Origin: Krasilnikovozyma curviuscula
Taxonomy: Eukaryota; Basidiomycota; Tremellomycetes; Cystofilobasidiales; Mrakiaceae
DNA: 64,000 bases
Direction: 5' to 3'
Assembly (NCBI GenBank): GCA_014825775.1
Contig: MVAQ01000088.1
Coordinates: 1 to 64,000, forward strand
Position 1 is the first letter of the stretch; every line of letters begins with the position of its first letter. Positions 1 to 13,209 of this stretch are shown here, in pieces. Made by a program: the position numbers and the translations under genes. A model generated the notes under the pieces. The model saw only the letters and a program-made list of their open reading frames with translations. It was not told the DNA's origin and ran no database searches.

Positions 1-14
1 CTTCACTATCTTAG

Positions 15-1214
<1,200 letters not shown>

Positions 1215-1365
1215 ATGTCTTGTTCTGTTGCTTTTGTTTTGTTTGACGTTCTTTCTTCTCGCCTGTGTTCATATTCTACGTCTGCCCTAGCGGCCTCTGT
1301 ATAATTGTAATTGCAATTGCATCTCTAACATTAGACTGAACAATTCCCCACTTGAATGCAAGCCC

Positions 1366-3531
1366 TCAATCGTTAAGGTAGTATCTGTTTCCAATATTTC
1401 CGAACCCATTTTTGATTACGAAGTCGGCACCAATCTTCTCAATCTCGTCGCCAATAGTAGCAGTCACAATTTGTACCGCTGGGAACGCCTTGCCGACGAC
1501 CTGAAGGGAAGACAGAAATTAATTGTCAGAAGGTAGAAAACTGATTGAAGAGGACGTATCACGTACCTTCGCTGCTTGATTAGCAATCACAAAGGACACA
1601 AAAAGAATTCTCGATTCCTTGACATGATGATCTAAAATCACCCTGATCGCCATTAAGGCTGCCGAGCCTGTGCTCATTTGGCTGTCGCAAATGATCACAT
1701 AAGCATCCTGAGCGTAATCACGGCTCTTAAGACAGTCAGGAAGAGACAGGTTGTACAGGAGAGGGTCGCCAGAATTGGCATCAGGCTAGTAAAAAGCAGC
1801 GCCAGCTTAAGCCAGCATTCAATTTTAAACAAATAGAGTGAGAGTTCACCTGAATCAGGAGCGAACCTAAGCGAACGTCGGTAATCACTTTCCTCAGACC
1901 TTTCTCGAACGGCCCTCCACTTGCCCCGACTGATATTCCAACCAGATTCTGAGGAGGGAAAGAAGGGAAAACATAAGCGAGACTACGCCGTGGTGATGGT
2001 CGGTAAAGGTACTTACTGTTGCGTTCATCAGTTTTCCTTGTGCCTCAATTCCAACCGGAGTGATGACTGTCTTGTCAACGTAGGGTAACAGAGACAAAGC
2101 CTTCTCAACAATCAAACCAGAAAGACGATCGCAGTAGTGAACAAAGTCGATCCTGCTTGTGTCTCGGTTCCTCATGTGAGTGAGCAAACCTTGGAGACCA
2201 AGTGTCTGTTCGAGTACGACAACCTTCTGAACGAAAACTTCAGATTCTGGTGTACTAGTCTGTTTCGATAGCTCTTCACGGAATCGCATTGATCTTTGGG
2301 CTAGTTGTTTCTTGATGTGTGTCACAATCAGATCGATTGCGACTAATCGAGAATATATCAGCGATTGGTCAAACCAGACTATGGAAGGAACTTACCATTG
2401 TTGGAATACCCAGGTACAACAATGTCTGCATATCGTTGACTAGGTCCAACGAAGTTATCGTATGACGGTTTGACAAAACGAAGATACTATTGATAGGAGA
2501 TGAGCAAAAGCTTGCAAGCCGTAGCAAGAGAAACCAACGAACTTGATCCAGAATTCCGTCGACGTCTCTTCCTCTCTCACTTACATCCCTTCTAATTCTT
2601 CTAGCCAGCATCAAGTCTGAGTCACAGTTCACAAATACTGTTACAAAACCAGAATAGAACGGTCAGCGCGCAATAAGCAACTGTTGCAAACCAACTTCCA
2701 CATACCTTTCAGATCAAACAGTTCACGCAGTGCAGGATCTTGAAGCGCCAAAATTCCTTCAACAATGATAACAGAAGCTCCGTAGAGGTAGGAGGTTTCC
2801 GGCATTCTTTGGTGGTGGACGAAAGAGTAAACAGGAATTTCGCAGGCTTGCCCATCGCGTAAGGTTTCCAAACATTCCTGTCACAGTGGATATCTCACTG
2901 AGAATGGAGAAAATTTCTGAGTATTGATTTGGACTCACTTTGAAGAGTCCGAAATCAATCGCATCCGGATGATCGAAGTCGAGTTCGTTGGCAAATGCGA
3001 GGGCGATCTCCTGGAAATACAACTGTCAGCTTGAACCACATTAAAATTTGAATGAACCCACTTCATCGTCATGGCGTCGGTAGAAGCTGTCCTGGGAGAG
3101 AATGAGCACGTTTGGGACGTGCTCTAGGAGCCGGAGAATCTCACGAGCCACACTGGTTTTTCCACTGGCACTTCCACCAGCCACTCCAATAACATATGCT
3201 GGATCACTCTGACCATTCTTCTTGTACCAGGGCGGACGGCCAAAGCTTCGCCTACCAATGACGACCTGCGATAAACGGGATATCTTTCAGTCTCGAATCT
3301 CTTCGCTCCGTGAATGATGGGAAGACATACATTCTTCTTGGTTCCTGATGCAGCTAGCTCTTGTAAGTGTATGCTATCCACCTTCTCCCCTGAAGATGAT
3401 GCTGCTAGCTGAGGAGAGCTTGAAACTAGATTTACTGAAGAAGCTCGAGTCGACGGCCCAGGGGATATTGGGGAGTAGAGGAGGGATATATCGTGAAGAT
3501 GGGGGTCATGAACGGGGCCTGTAGGTGCCAT
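1366..3531 (-). CDS. URK1: Uridine kinase with C-terminal UPRT-like domain (UCKL1/Urk1 type)
   Basis: The protein phosphorylates uridine and cytidine to UMP and CMP in pyrimidine salvage. After a Ser-rich N-terminus, the spliced frame reads [17 protein letters not shown] (P-loop), then [10 protein letters not shown], the Asp-rich stretch [29 protein letters not shown], and [15 protein letters not shown], all uridine-kinase hallmarks. The C-terminal half resembles uracil phosphoribosyltransferase: [19 protein letters not shown], then [17 protein letters not shown] in place of the PRPP loop, ending [11 protein letters not shown]. That loop looks like the UCKL1 version rather than the classical DPMLATG of active UPRTs, so the second domain may not be catalytic (inference). 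At least six introns. The ATG at 3531 is the first in-frame Met. The same frame stays open upstream to about 3700 without an ATG, so an extra 5' exon is possible. Confidence 0.9.
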
Positions 3532-4570
3532 TCTATCCACGAACGTAGAATTCGAGGCTCGAGTGGCTGATAGACCCGGAAAAGCAGATTCGGAGGAGTT
3601 ACGGAAACCAGGCAGAGGTCGGTTGAAGTAAGAATTGATAGAGGACGCTGGTTCCCATATAAGGGTAGAATAGACTGACTGACCAGTAAGTACAGCTATC
3701 AAGGTACTAAGCTAGGGCCAATTAGGTGTGTGGCAAGCTCGTTACTACAGCAGACTTTGCGTTTCACAGACAGACCCGCCAAAACTCAAAACACAAAATC
3801 TACAATGTAACTAGAGCAATTCTCTCGCAGTCTTTGACCTCTTCTTTATCAAGTCTTTTGATATTCCTGCCTCTTCACGTCTCAGCCTCTCCAAATCTTG
3901 GCCACCTCTGCCTTTACCTTGAATCGCAAAATCTTCGCCGTTTCCTTGTTTTCTATTCTCTTACATCTTGCGTAGTAGAAACAGAGGCAGAAAGTCGAGA
4001 ATGAAAACAAAGAACCCAGATGCAGTCGAAAACGCGAACACTGAGTGGAGTATTTCCAGTGGTGTGCGGTTTCAAGATCTCTACCATTGGTCCTCACCAT
4101 TTCAATAAAAGGTGAGGCACAGTAAGGTTCACAATATGGCAAGCCTAATACTGGAAGCTTGGAGCCATAATGCTGACTGGATTGATGATGGAACTCCACA
4201 TATTATTCTCCAACAACCCTGAAGCAACGAAAGAGAACGACGGCACTGTTGGTATCAAACAATCAACAATCAAGTCTAGAAAAGCAGAACATAAAAAAAT
4301 ACACACTCTGATCTGATCGCTGGGTCGTGCGGCAAGTAGAAAGCTATGTCAAGACAAGGAAGAGACTGGACAACAATGGCGACCTAATCAGATAAATCTA
4401 TTAATATTTCAAAATCCCGAAATATTGGTTTGATGCCTCTCAACTGTAAACCATTTTAAATTGTAACTCACAGTTGATCAGCGCCTCGGTCCACAACCTA
4501 ACTTCTAGAAAATAACCCATTAGCCCCAACGTCTAGTTACAACATCCATGCAGCACCTTTCCAACTCCCT
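3532..4570. other. Intergenic, about 1.0 kb
   Basis: This is the 5' region of the uridine kinase gene and the 3' flank of the TatD-family gene. Reading both strands I see no exon chain with recognisable protein similarity. The frame upstream of 3531 stays open to about 3700 and might include a missed 5' exon. No repeat or RNA gene was recognised. Confidence 0.5.
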
Positions 4571-5830
4571 CTACTTATTGTTCAGTCCTATGAATCTAAA
4601 CCAGTTGTTTTCACATATTGAAATCAGACTGGAAACTTGGAGCGATTTCCCATCTGCAACCTTCTGTGCAACTTCCCAGAGAGAGGGCACGATCCTGCTG
4701 GTCTCACTGGAGTCAGATTCTACTAGAATTCTATCTTTAGGTGCTGAGATATAAAGTGGGGTAGCCTTCGTAGTTGAAAGGTTGAGCGGTGAGACGGAGA
4801 GATAAACATTGGGGAGCGCTTTCTACAACGATATAATATCAGAGGCAATCTTCAGTGGCTTGAAATGCAACCAAGTAGCAATTGATTTACCTCAGCAATT
4901 GTCCAAGCTTCTTTACTGAACCCGCAACTGTGGAGACAGACTCCCAATTTCGTGAACTTCCAATTGTGTCGCTTCTTCATGTCCATCAAAACCTCCAACA
5001 TCGGCTGAGTCGTCCCTACAGAGTGAATCGACATGTTTCTTCCCAACTCCACTGCAATCTCCATCTGCGAGCGCAGGATAGTCGTTTGGTGCTCCATTGG
5101 AACTCTGAACGGCGTGAGTCGGAAGGATAGAGCTTTGTATAACTCGGGATCTTCGAACTGATCAATGTCAGGTTTGACCTTGCAGAAGTCAGGCGGTATG
5201 GGGATTTGAGATTTCTTGTCTAATCCTACTTCTCCAAGGATAGCGGTGGGATGTGTTGAAAGATTTTGTCTAACAGAATCAAGGATCGAGGAGAGCCTCA
5301 CTGGCTGAGGAAGGTAGTCCAGAATGAGTTTCAGAAGGGCCACATGGTGCTTCGGAGACGTCGGTTTGATGAAAAGTGAAGTGTAATGCTGTTCTTTGGT
5401 GACTTCTTCGTCCGAATCATTGATACTGATCGCCTGTGTGCTCCAAGGATGGTAGCCTGCGATGACGATGAGTCAGTAGCGCTTTGCTTTTCGACTATAC
5501 AGCGAACAACCTACCAAAAGCTGGTGTGAGCTTCCCTTCATCTGTCAATGCTTCAGCAAGGCCTTGAACTTTTGCTTGATCGTCAAGATCTGAGCTCATG
5601 GTGCACAGACCGCCGATTGGAAGGGATCTGATTTCTTCATGGCTGTATGCAGTCGTTGTTGGATGACAATGAGCATCATATACTAGATTAGTATCCAAAA
5701 TGTATGTCGTTCTTTAGATTCTAGACTGGTATCAGCTCAGATCCAGGTCGAACTCACGGTGGGAAAGCACCTCTTCTCCGGGTAATGGTAGAGAAGATTT
5801 TAAGCTACTGTCTTCTCCAGAGGGACACAT
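4571..5830 (-). CDS. TatD-family metal-dependent hydrolase (Scn1-like)
   Basis: This is a TIM-barrel amidohydrolase of the TatD superfamily, a group of putative 3'-5' nucleases. The first exon reads from ATG 5830 (MCPSGEDSSLKSS). An intron whose acceptor is CTAATCTAG joins it to YDAHCHPTTTAYSH, the N-terminal HxH metal motif. Other expected ligands are visible: GEVGLDKK (Glu), SIHSVG (His), LHSCGFSKE (His), and VESDSS near the C-terminus (Asp). The last exon starts after TTGTAG as KALPNVYLSVSPLN and stops at TAG 4571-4573. The layout with a long insert between the first two motifs resembles the fission-yeast Cut9-interacting protein Scn1 and related fungal proteins more than bacterial TatD. 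The gene is divergent from the phosphatase gene, with 170 bp between start codons. The exact substrate is unknown. Confidence 0.85.
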
Positions 5831-6000
5831 TCTGATGTTGTAATTGGAGACAGCCTATTCCGGATGAGATCAAATTCAAGATTGACAGAGATATCGATGA
5901 TGTTGAGCGTTATGGGTCCCTCGTAGAATCCAACTCTCAACGGCATTTATCCCCTCATTTTTCTTAATTTGAAACTTCACACTCTCATTCTGCAAGACAG

Positions 6001-7693
6001 ATGAGAGGATCATCATTAGCTTTGCTATCACTTTCATTCCTATTGGCCGTATCTTTGGGTCTCTATGTGGTGTCGCTCTATTCATCTTCAAATCCGTCCT
6101 CACCGCGCCAGCAAACTCCTTCTGGCCACCCTGAGCTAAGGCTAGGAAATCCTGTGTTTACAAGGAAGATTGTGGGAGTGAGTGATTTGGTCTGATTGAG
6201 CTTGGCATCCCACTGAATTCTCGACAAATGAGGTGCAGCGCATTACAAGAATCCTGATACAGGTTTCCTTGTGATGTAACAGGTCGGAGATATTCATGGT
6301 AGCTTGATGAACGCTAAAACTGCTTTGAAACTGGGCGGGGTGATCGATGAGGAGGGGAAATGGATACTGGGTAATGGAATGCTCACACAAACTGGTGACA
6401 TAGTGGTGCGTATAGTCTTGCTATATCAGCCATATCACGACTTTCTACTGAATCGTTAATCTGAATCAGGATCGTGGGACAGACACAATCGCCTTGTATC
6501 GATATTTCGGTAAGCGAAGCTGGCCGCGGGTCGTATGTCAGCGCTCTGCGACACTAATGACCAGTTCCTATTCCCAGAGGTTCTTCGCGCTGAAGCACTA
6601 GCTGCCGGAGGTCACTTCTTCTCTCTTCTGGGAAATCACGAGACGATGAACGCAATGGGCGACTGGAGGTATGTAACCAAAGACGACATCAAGACCTTCA
6701 AAGGAGGTGCCAAGGAACGAAGAGAAGCTATGACTCCAGATGGATGGATAGGAAAGACTTGGCTTCAGAAGTTCGTAGTTCTTTACTTATCCTGCGTCAT
6801 GCCTTTCTCTTGACTTATGAAGCGCTTCGACTAATGACTTTGCATCACTTCGCTCCTTCTTTCTCGACAGCTACACCATCACAGCGAAAGTTCCTCTCAC
6901 CGACTTTCCATCATCAGTGGAAGACTTCAGTCATTCAGCATTATCATTTATCCACGCTGCTGTTACTCCTCAAGTCTCGTACCTCCCGTCATACCCTGAT
7001 GGTTTGAATGAGCTCGCACAATCCTTCTTGTTCAAATGCTTGAAGGAAGCTGCTCCTCCTCATCCACCGTGAGTTATATCAACTCCAACCACCTTTCTAA
7101 GTTCTTATTCAAAGCTGAAGGACTCCTGCGTTCGGAATACAGCGCGCGTTTTCCTGGGCTTCCTTCAAGCCTTACGGACCAAGAGGTCCAACTTTGGGGT
7201 GCAGACAGCGCTTGGTGGTGGAGAGACTACGCACTAGACGAGAACGAAGAGAGAATCTGTAATACAGCTCAAGACGTGATGGATAGGATTGGAGTGAAAC
7301 GGTGAGTCCTCAATCGCTTTCTAGAGTTTCGTCTGACGGCGGTGTTTGCTGACGACCGTTGTTTGCAGGTTGATCATGGGCCATACCCCCAACTTTGAAG
7401 GAATTCAAAGCCGATGCAGTGGTAAAATTCTGCTGATAGATACCGGTTTCTCTCCCGCATACGGCGGGCCCATCTCTGCCTTGGTAATCAACTACAGTCT
7501 GTCCCCTATTCTAAAACCCAAACACGACGGTGATCTCAGACGGAGGAGAATATTAGCTGCTCCGTCTCAAGAAAAGTTCTCGGTCGAACCAGAGAAGCTG
7601 TTGGAAGTTGAAGAAGTTTGGGCGGTGTATGAGACCCACAAGGATTTACTGGTGAGGGACGAGCGTGTAGTTTTGAGACCCAACGATATTTAA
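6001..7693 (+). CDS. Membrane-anchored calcineurin-like metallophosphatase
   Basis: The PPP/metallophosphatase core motifs are all present. They are VGDIHGSLMNAKTAL (first exon joins at about 6283), TQTGDIVDRGTDTIALYRYF, LLGNHETMNAMGDWRYV and LIMGHTPNFEGIQ, supplying the two-metal ligands. The N-terminus (residues about 6-28, ALLSLSFLLAVSLGLYVVSL) is one hydrophobic segment following Met-Arg, a signal anchor, so the enzyme probably sits in the secretory pathway lumen or at the membrane. The mid-region between GNHE and GHTP is typical of Shewanella-like phosphatases (SLP) of fungi and plants. Splices such as YRYF|EVLRAEA restore the frame exactly. The stop is TAA at 7691. The phosphosubstrate cannot be inferred. 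Confidence 0.88.
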
Positions 7694-8112
7694 ATCCTTG
7701 TATAGTGCTTTCTTTCCGACTTGCAAGGAATGGAAGAATAACAATGAAAACAGACTGACAGAAAGAGAGGTCTCGCGATTGCTTGCGAAGACAGGACAAG
7801 TGCGGCGGCATTCGAAAGAATTATATATGATCTTGTTTTGTTACAGACATACGAGCAAGTGCATGAAGTATTTTGATAAAGGGGAAAGGGAGGAGCTCTA
7901 ATGAAAGAAGGTGCCCAATATGATGTTAATGATGCGAACTTGTATTTCTTCAAATACGGGGTAAAGAGGTGTCGTTGAGTGAAGGGGGTATGATGCGGAT
8001 TGAGTTTACAATGCTTTTCCAAGGAAAAAGCATCGAAAGAAAGTAAAGGAAAGGGAAATTTTGAAATTTTGGAGAAACAAAAGAAAAAAAGGAACCAGCC
8101 TCCTCAGAAGCT
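7694..8112. other. Convergent intergenic spacer
   Basis: This 419-bp region lies between the 3' ends of the phosphatase (+) and CAP10-like (-) genes. It is A-rich on the + strand around 8030-8100 and presumably holds both 3' UTRs. No coding signal was seen. Confidence 0.5.
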
Positions 8113-11100
8113 CTATATCTTCATCCACTCTTTCCACGACTCAGTCGTCCGCCGCCTCTGCCGCACTTGTGGACGCGCAACATGGTGGTAATCCTGATGA
8201 ATATGCCGCAATCGTCAATATAAACATCGCGTGCTTGGTTAAGAGGAAAGTGCGCTTACCATGACTCCTTCATCTCTCTTCGGATGAATCACTCTAGCAT
8301 ACTCCAAATACAACCTAAAAGCATACGCTTGCATATCTTCTTTCCTCCACGTTCTTTCAATCCAGCACTGGCCGTTGGACGCTATTCGGTGCGCGACCCT
8401 GTCGTGGGCAGACTTGGCGCCCTCAGGTGAACCACGGAAGCTGGACAAGACATTGTGAACAGTTCAGTGAGAAGCTTGAGACAGTTCCATGATGCAAAAG
8501 GAAACTTACAAGGCCAAAATAGAGTACAGATCCGAGAAGTCAAGATTCACCGGAACGTATGCGAACCATTCTGGGAGAACGGCAGCGTTCCACTCGTGAA
8601 AGATACCTGCCTTTAATACCATACTACAGTGAGAATTAAATGCGTACGAAATATCAGAGGGGGATTGTTGTAACAAGCCAAGACAAGGCATCTTACCTCC
8701 TACTGGCCATCAGTCGTGGGAATGATTTGCTCCATGAATCGCCGTCGATGTCGAGCACATACTTGTATGCATTTGATTGTTCCAAAAGGTCTTTAGGAAG
8801 GATGCCATAGTCTTCATGGACTTGTTCGCAGACTCCATCATTGGCTAAGCCGAGCCGTTTCAACGCAGAAACCTCAGTCACACGTGAGGGAGGCAGAGAG
8901 ATGGATGAAGACTACATACCAGCGCATTTCCAAGGACCCTCCAGCTGCACATCGAGCATGTTCTCCTCGAGGACGTATGATGGGTACGAGACTTCCTCGA
9001 CTAGCCCTTGTCGACCCGGAATCGGCACTAACACCTTCTGAGACGAGGAGGAGTTGGAGTGAGTGAACAGGTGCAGTCTCGATCGATGCGAAAGTGGGAA
9101 GTTTTCCGCCGGGATTGGAGTGCCTGTAGTGGAGGTAGGCGGTCCACGCTGAAGAAAGGGAAAAACACATGACCAAGTGTCGCAATTAGCGACGACTGCG
9201 CAGTGAAGGCAACCGAGCAGTGTGAGATGGACCACTTACCCAGTAAAGCTTGTTGCTCTTTGCATCCCAACCACCATCGGGTTCCTTGCCAGTATCTTCC
9301 CTCCTGACACCAGCGAGACCAACCGGTGCGACGGGGATGTCTGCGTGGATGGCAGAGCCTGACAGACTGAGAATCGGTAGCAGTCGGCTGTGGGGTGTTG
9401 GTTTTGTGCTAGCTGTCTGAGATACTAAGTAGGACGAGTGGAGCTTGAAGAGCTGCGAAGATAAAACAAACCGTGAGTAACTGCTCCCGTTTTGAGGAGG
9501 TCGGTGGCTAACTGTAACTTACTTCAGAGTGCTGGCATGGATCCATAGCTAACAGGTGATTTGTTACAAAGTTAATCGTATCAGAAGAAGCTGCGCGCAG
9601 TGTGTTGTGTCAGTCAAATCACAGCAGAGAGAAGAATTGAGCCCTCGACAAGCTTACTAGCTGAAACGCCAGTTCTGGCTGGGCTATCAGGCGGACAAGC
9701 CAGCAAGATATCAATCTCCGGAGAGTCCTTCTCATCAACTTTTGACGTGTCTGGAGACAAAAAAAGGCCGAAGGTTGAGAGTCTTACACCCCAAACCAAA
9801 AAGGTTGCGGTTACTCACGAGATCCGTGGCCACCACTAGCGAAGCCAACGAGTTCCTCCCTCCTTTCAGCCGGTATAATAATCGAAGGATTGTTGTGGAT
9901 GGTAAACGTGATCCTTAAAAAACCAAAGACCGGGTTCAAACAAAACACGTAAAAGTTAGTAACCAGCACCGACTTGAGACCCGAAAAATGCTAAAATGGA
10001 ACAACGCACTTCATGTCTCCCAACACGGCCAGGAAGGGTTCCATGAGATTGATCTGGTTATCAGCTCTCGACCTCGCAGACCTAGAAAAGGGAAACACGA
10101 GCACACGAAGTGGCCATCATTTCAGCAACAATAATGGGAGTACGCGTTGACGCCCAAAAAAGGAGGACTCACCACCATGTGTCTCGTGAATAGTCATCGT
10201 TCCACTAGAGCAAAGAAGAGAAAGAGCAGTGCGTAAGAAATCAACTGCTAAATCAGTCAAACTGACGAAGGGAGCGACTTCATGGAAAAAAGTTCCATGG
10301 CCTGCTGCCTTGGCGACGCCTCTGTACAGATTGAAAAGACGCAGAAAGACATACCTGTAATACCACTTTCCCACCTTCCTTCACGAGTAGAGTGAAGGTT
10401 TCAGGTACTTCTTCTGCTTCGTCCACCCGTCTGGCGACTTCTCGTGGTGGGAGTCCCCAGAAAGGTTCTATCGAGTGCATCAGCGAGTCGTATTCGTCCG
10501 GCAGCAGGATGTTGTTTGTGAGGACGAACGAGTACTACATCCCACAAACAATGAGAATAGTGGTTTCAGTGGGTTTATACGTGAACATGAAAGACTGGAA
10601 GTGAAAGGGATGGAGAGGATGACTGACCCAGAGCTCAAACCCTTTCGGCGGCTCTCGCTTATACCTCTGCCTGTAAACCTCTACAGCCTCGTCTAGACTC
10701 CTGCTCTGCCTCTCCATGATATCAACCCACTTCCTCTCTCCGTCCTTCAGCAGACCAAGTATCGGGTTTCCTTGCTTCTCGACCTTCGCATAAGGACCCC
10801 CACCGATACTGGGCACACCGTCTCCCAAATCGTCCAATCCGTCGTCATTGTTCTCACTTGGCTCGTTCCTCTGTCCTAACTTCCACTGGAAGACACCATT
10901 CTGGCCCCTCCGTTTGCCGTCCTCCCCTTCCTGCGCAGCGAGGGTCACCTGTCGCTCCGCCTCTGCGAGCTCCTTCTCCGTCAGCTCAGACAGAGGCGAA
11001 ATGAACAGACAGCTGCCCGCCGTATCAAACTCGGGCCAGGTGTGCTTGGGCGCGAGGAACGCTGGTAAGGGTAGTTCAGGGGGCGGCTTGTTGAGCGTGT

Positions 11101-11164
11101 ACAGGAGGAGAGAGGTTGTCAAGGACGAGAGTACCACCAAGACGAGAAGCCTCCGGTTCGACAT
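8113..11164 (-). CDS. CAP10-family (GT90) glycosyltransferase, type II membrane protein
   Basis: This is a CAP10/GT90 glycosyltransferase, the family that includes Cryptococcus CAP10 and the beta-1,2-xylosyltransferase Cxt1, which act in the Golgi on glycans and capsule precursors. From ATG 11164 it has a short cytosolic tail (MSNRR), one transmembrane segment ([19 protein letters not shown]) and a stem with charged, Gly-rich sequence. Family motifs follow: [18 protein letters not shown], then the catalytic-domain stretch [19 protein letters not shown], the paired [20 protein letters not shown], and near the C-terminus [20 protein letters not shown]. The last exon joins after GVM and ends in a basic tail ([17 protein letters not shown]) with TAG at 8113. 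There are about nine introns, several in the 9.2-10.4 kb part that I could not place exactly. Sugar donor and acceptor are unknown, so no gene symbol is assigned. Confidence 0.88.
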
Positions 11165-13209
11165 GTCTCCCTTCAAGCTGGAAACCAAAGCAAGGGACCT
11201 TTGTAGCTAGAGAGCACACTGAGCTTCTTCGATATCCTATTGAAGTCGTCTCGTGTATTGTACTGAGGGATGACTATCCAATTTTTTTCAGCGAACGAGT
11301 GACAACCCTCTGGAGCGGTGAAGCAATCGGTTATGGCAAAGCCCCTATTCAGACCATCAATCAATAATGAGTTCGAGGCAAAACAGTAAAAGATAAAATA
11401 GGAACAGGCTCACCTGTATATGACTTCGGGAAATCGTCCTGTATGGGAAGAGGTCGAGCGTGGAGCGTGTTCCTCAGGCGCGTTGGGCTGGCTGTTGGCT
11501 TTAAAGTAAAGGGCTTAAGAGAGTTACCTTCCTTCTAAGTATGTTTCCCTTTGAAGCCAGACACCTATTACTACAAGAGCGAAGAGAGTGGGAGACGCCT
11601 TGGGAGTCCTAATGGGTTCGGTGCAGTTGAGCGTTCACGTCTACCATCTATGCGCTCAAATCTACGAGATCGCCTCGAGAGGCACATGCGAGGCGTGGCG
11701 GACTCTTGACAATGAAACACGAGAAAAACAAAAAGACAATACAGAGCACTGTCTAGTAGATATACAGAGATAGATAAGAATCTCACGAGAAGGTGTCTAA
11801 ACAAAGGGGCGACGACCAGCTTGCTGGCTGTGTGATTTACCGTTGTTTTTCTAGTCGGCCCCGTCACGGGCCCGTGAGAGGGGGACGTCAAAATAACATC
11901 GATTCTGGCGAACATTGCTCCAACCTTTTTCGACTTTGCTTGAGAGAAAGAGTGAAGTACTTTCTGCTTCCCTTGTAGGTGAAGAGTGGAAACGTCTAAC
12001 GGTAGCTTCTGTAACCTAGACTGGAAAAAGAGAACATTATCTTTTATCGACAGGGTTGGGGTGGTAAATGGTGTAGAAGGTATCAGATGAAACTCTAATG
12101 GCTTTGACTTCCTTGATTTCTGGTAGGTGTGTCATGTTCCCTTGCAAGCGAAACGGTGCGCGCGATCACAAACGTGAGCAAGAACACTTCACTTTGGTAC
12201 CAATCTGACATTAGACGTGTTACACAAGCGACAGTGTCGTAAGAAAAGAGGTGGTAGTAGTTAGGAATGCAAATCGTGGGTTCTACCAGGTGATGTCAAT
12301 GCAGATCTGTAAGTATGAAGTTGAAAGGTTGATGAAAGACGATGGGCATTGGTCTTCGAGAGGTGATCCACGGACACAAGAAATCGCTAGCTTTTACTCG
12401 ACCTTCAAAAAGCAGTTTCCGGTACATCTATCTCCATGTTCCTTCAGCAATCAAGTCGACTAGGCTAGTTATCAGCTCTCTCGAGCAGCTTGAGAATCTG
12501 TAATGCATCCGGCCATCAAAGACTATTGTTTCAACAACATTTTTGGCACTATTCAGGTTGCTCCTGTCGAAGTCTCTCTAGAGTCAAGCTTCGAAACAGG
12601 CTGTCACCATACGCTGGATTTTTTGGTGCTCGCTGTCGTACAGAGAATGACACTAGGGTTCGTTCTTTTCCAATAAATTCGAATGGGGCTATTGATGTCG
12701 ATGTTGTGATGGTATAACACACTGTTGTTCTCGTTGTACGTCCGAGTGTTCCTGGCGAGAAAGAGCATGTCAGTCGCACTACCTTAGCTTCTCATGGAGT
12801 TCCAAGGGATGGAGTTCCGAGGGGTAAGGTAGAACGTTCAAGACTATAACTGCTTTGACTACACATCCCTAAGCGTCGATATTCTTGAGAAAACTAGACT
12901 GACAAAGCGTCGCCGGGGCTAGGTTGTTTATCTCGCTGTCAATAACTCTCCTCTCACGGCTCTCTGCATGGCATCTCACGCTCTGCTTCAGCCTGCCTAC
13001 AAGCTGAAAACAAGTGAATTAGGGTGCAAGCTTTGCTTCTTTGTTTACTTTTTTACGGTGTCTTGCGGTTCCCAAGGAGGGGCATGGTTCCCAGAGCCAG
13101 TAGGCGCTGACCGTGACCGACCCACACCGCGTGCTAATTTTTTATCTATCAGAACAAAGAGCATGGTGCCCTCCCCCTGCTTCTAACCACGACGAACGCT
13201 CTCGAATCT
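11165..13209. other. Large divergent intergenic region, about 2.0 kb
   Basis: This is the longest non-coding stretch in the window, between the divergent CAP10-like and ABCC genes. The short open frames here do not link through plausible splice sites into a family-like protein. It contains a 14-bp perfect palindrome at 11864-11877. It may hold both promoters, long 5' UTRs or a non-coding transcript; I see no direct evidence for the last. Confidence 0.5.
11864..11877. repeat. 14-bp perfect palindrome
   Basis: TCACGGGCCCGTGA reads the same on both strands and includes the GGGCCC core. It lies about 700 bp upstream of the CAP10-like start codon and 1.3 kb upstream of the ABCC start codon. It could bind a dimeric regulator; that is inference from symmetry only. 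Confidence 0.6.

Noticed and set aside
3700..3702. TTG as start of the uridine kinase frame
   Set aside because: It is not an ATG. The first in-frame ATG is at 3531, and upstream coding, if any, would need a separate exon.
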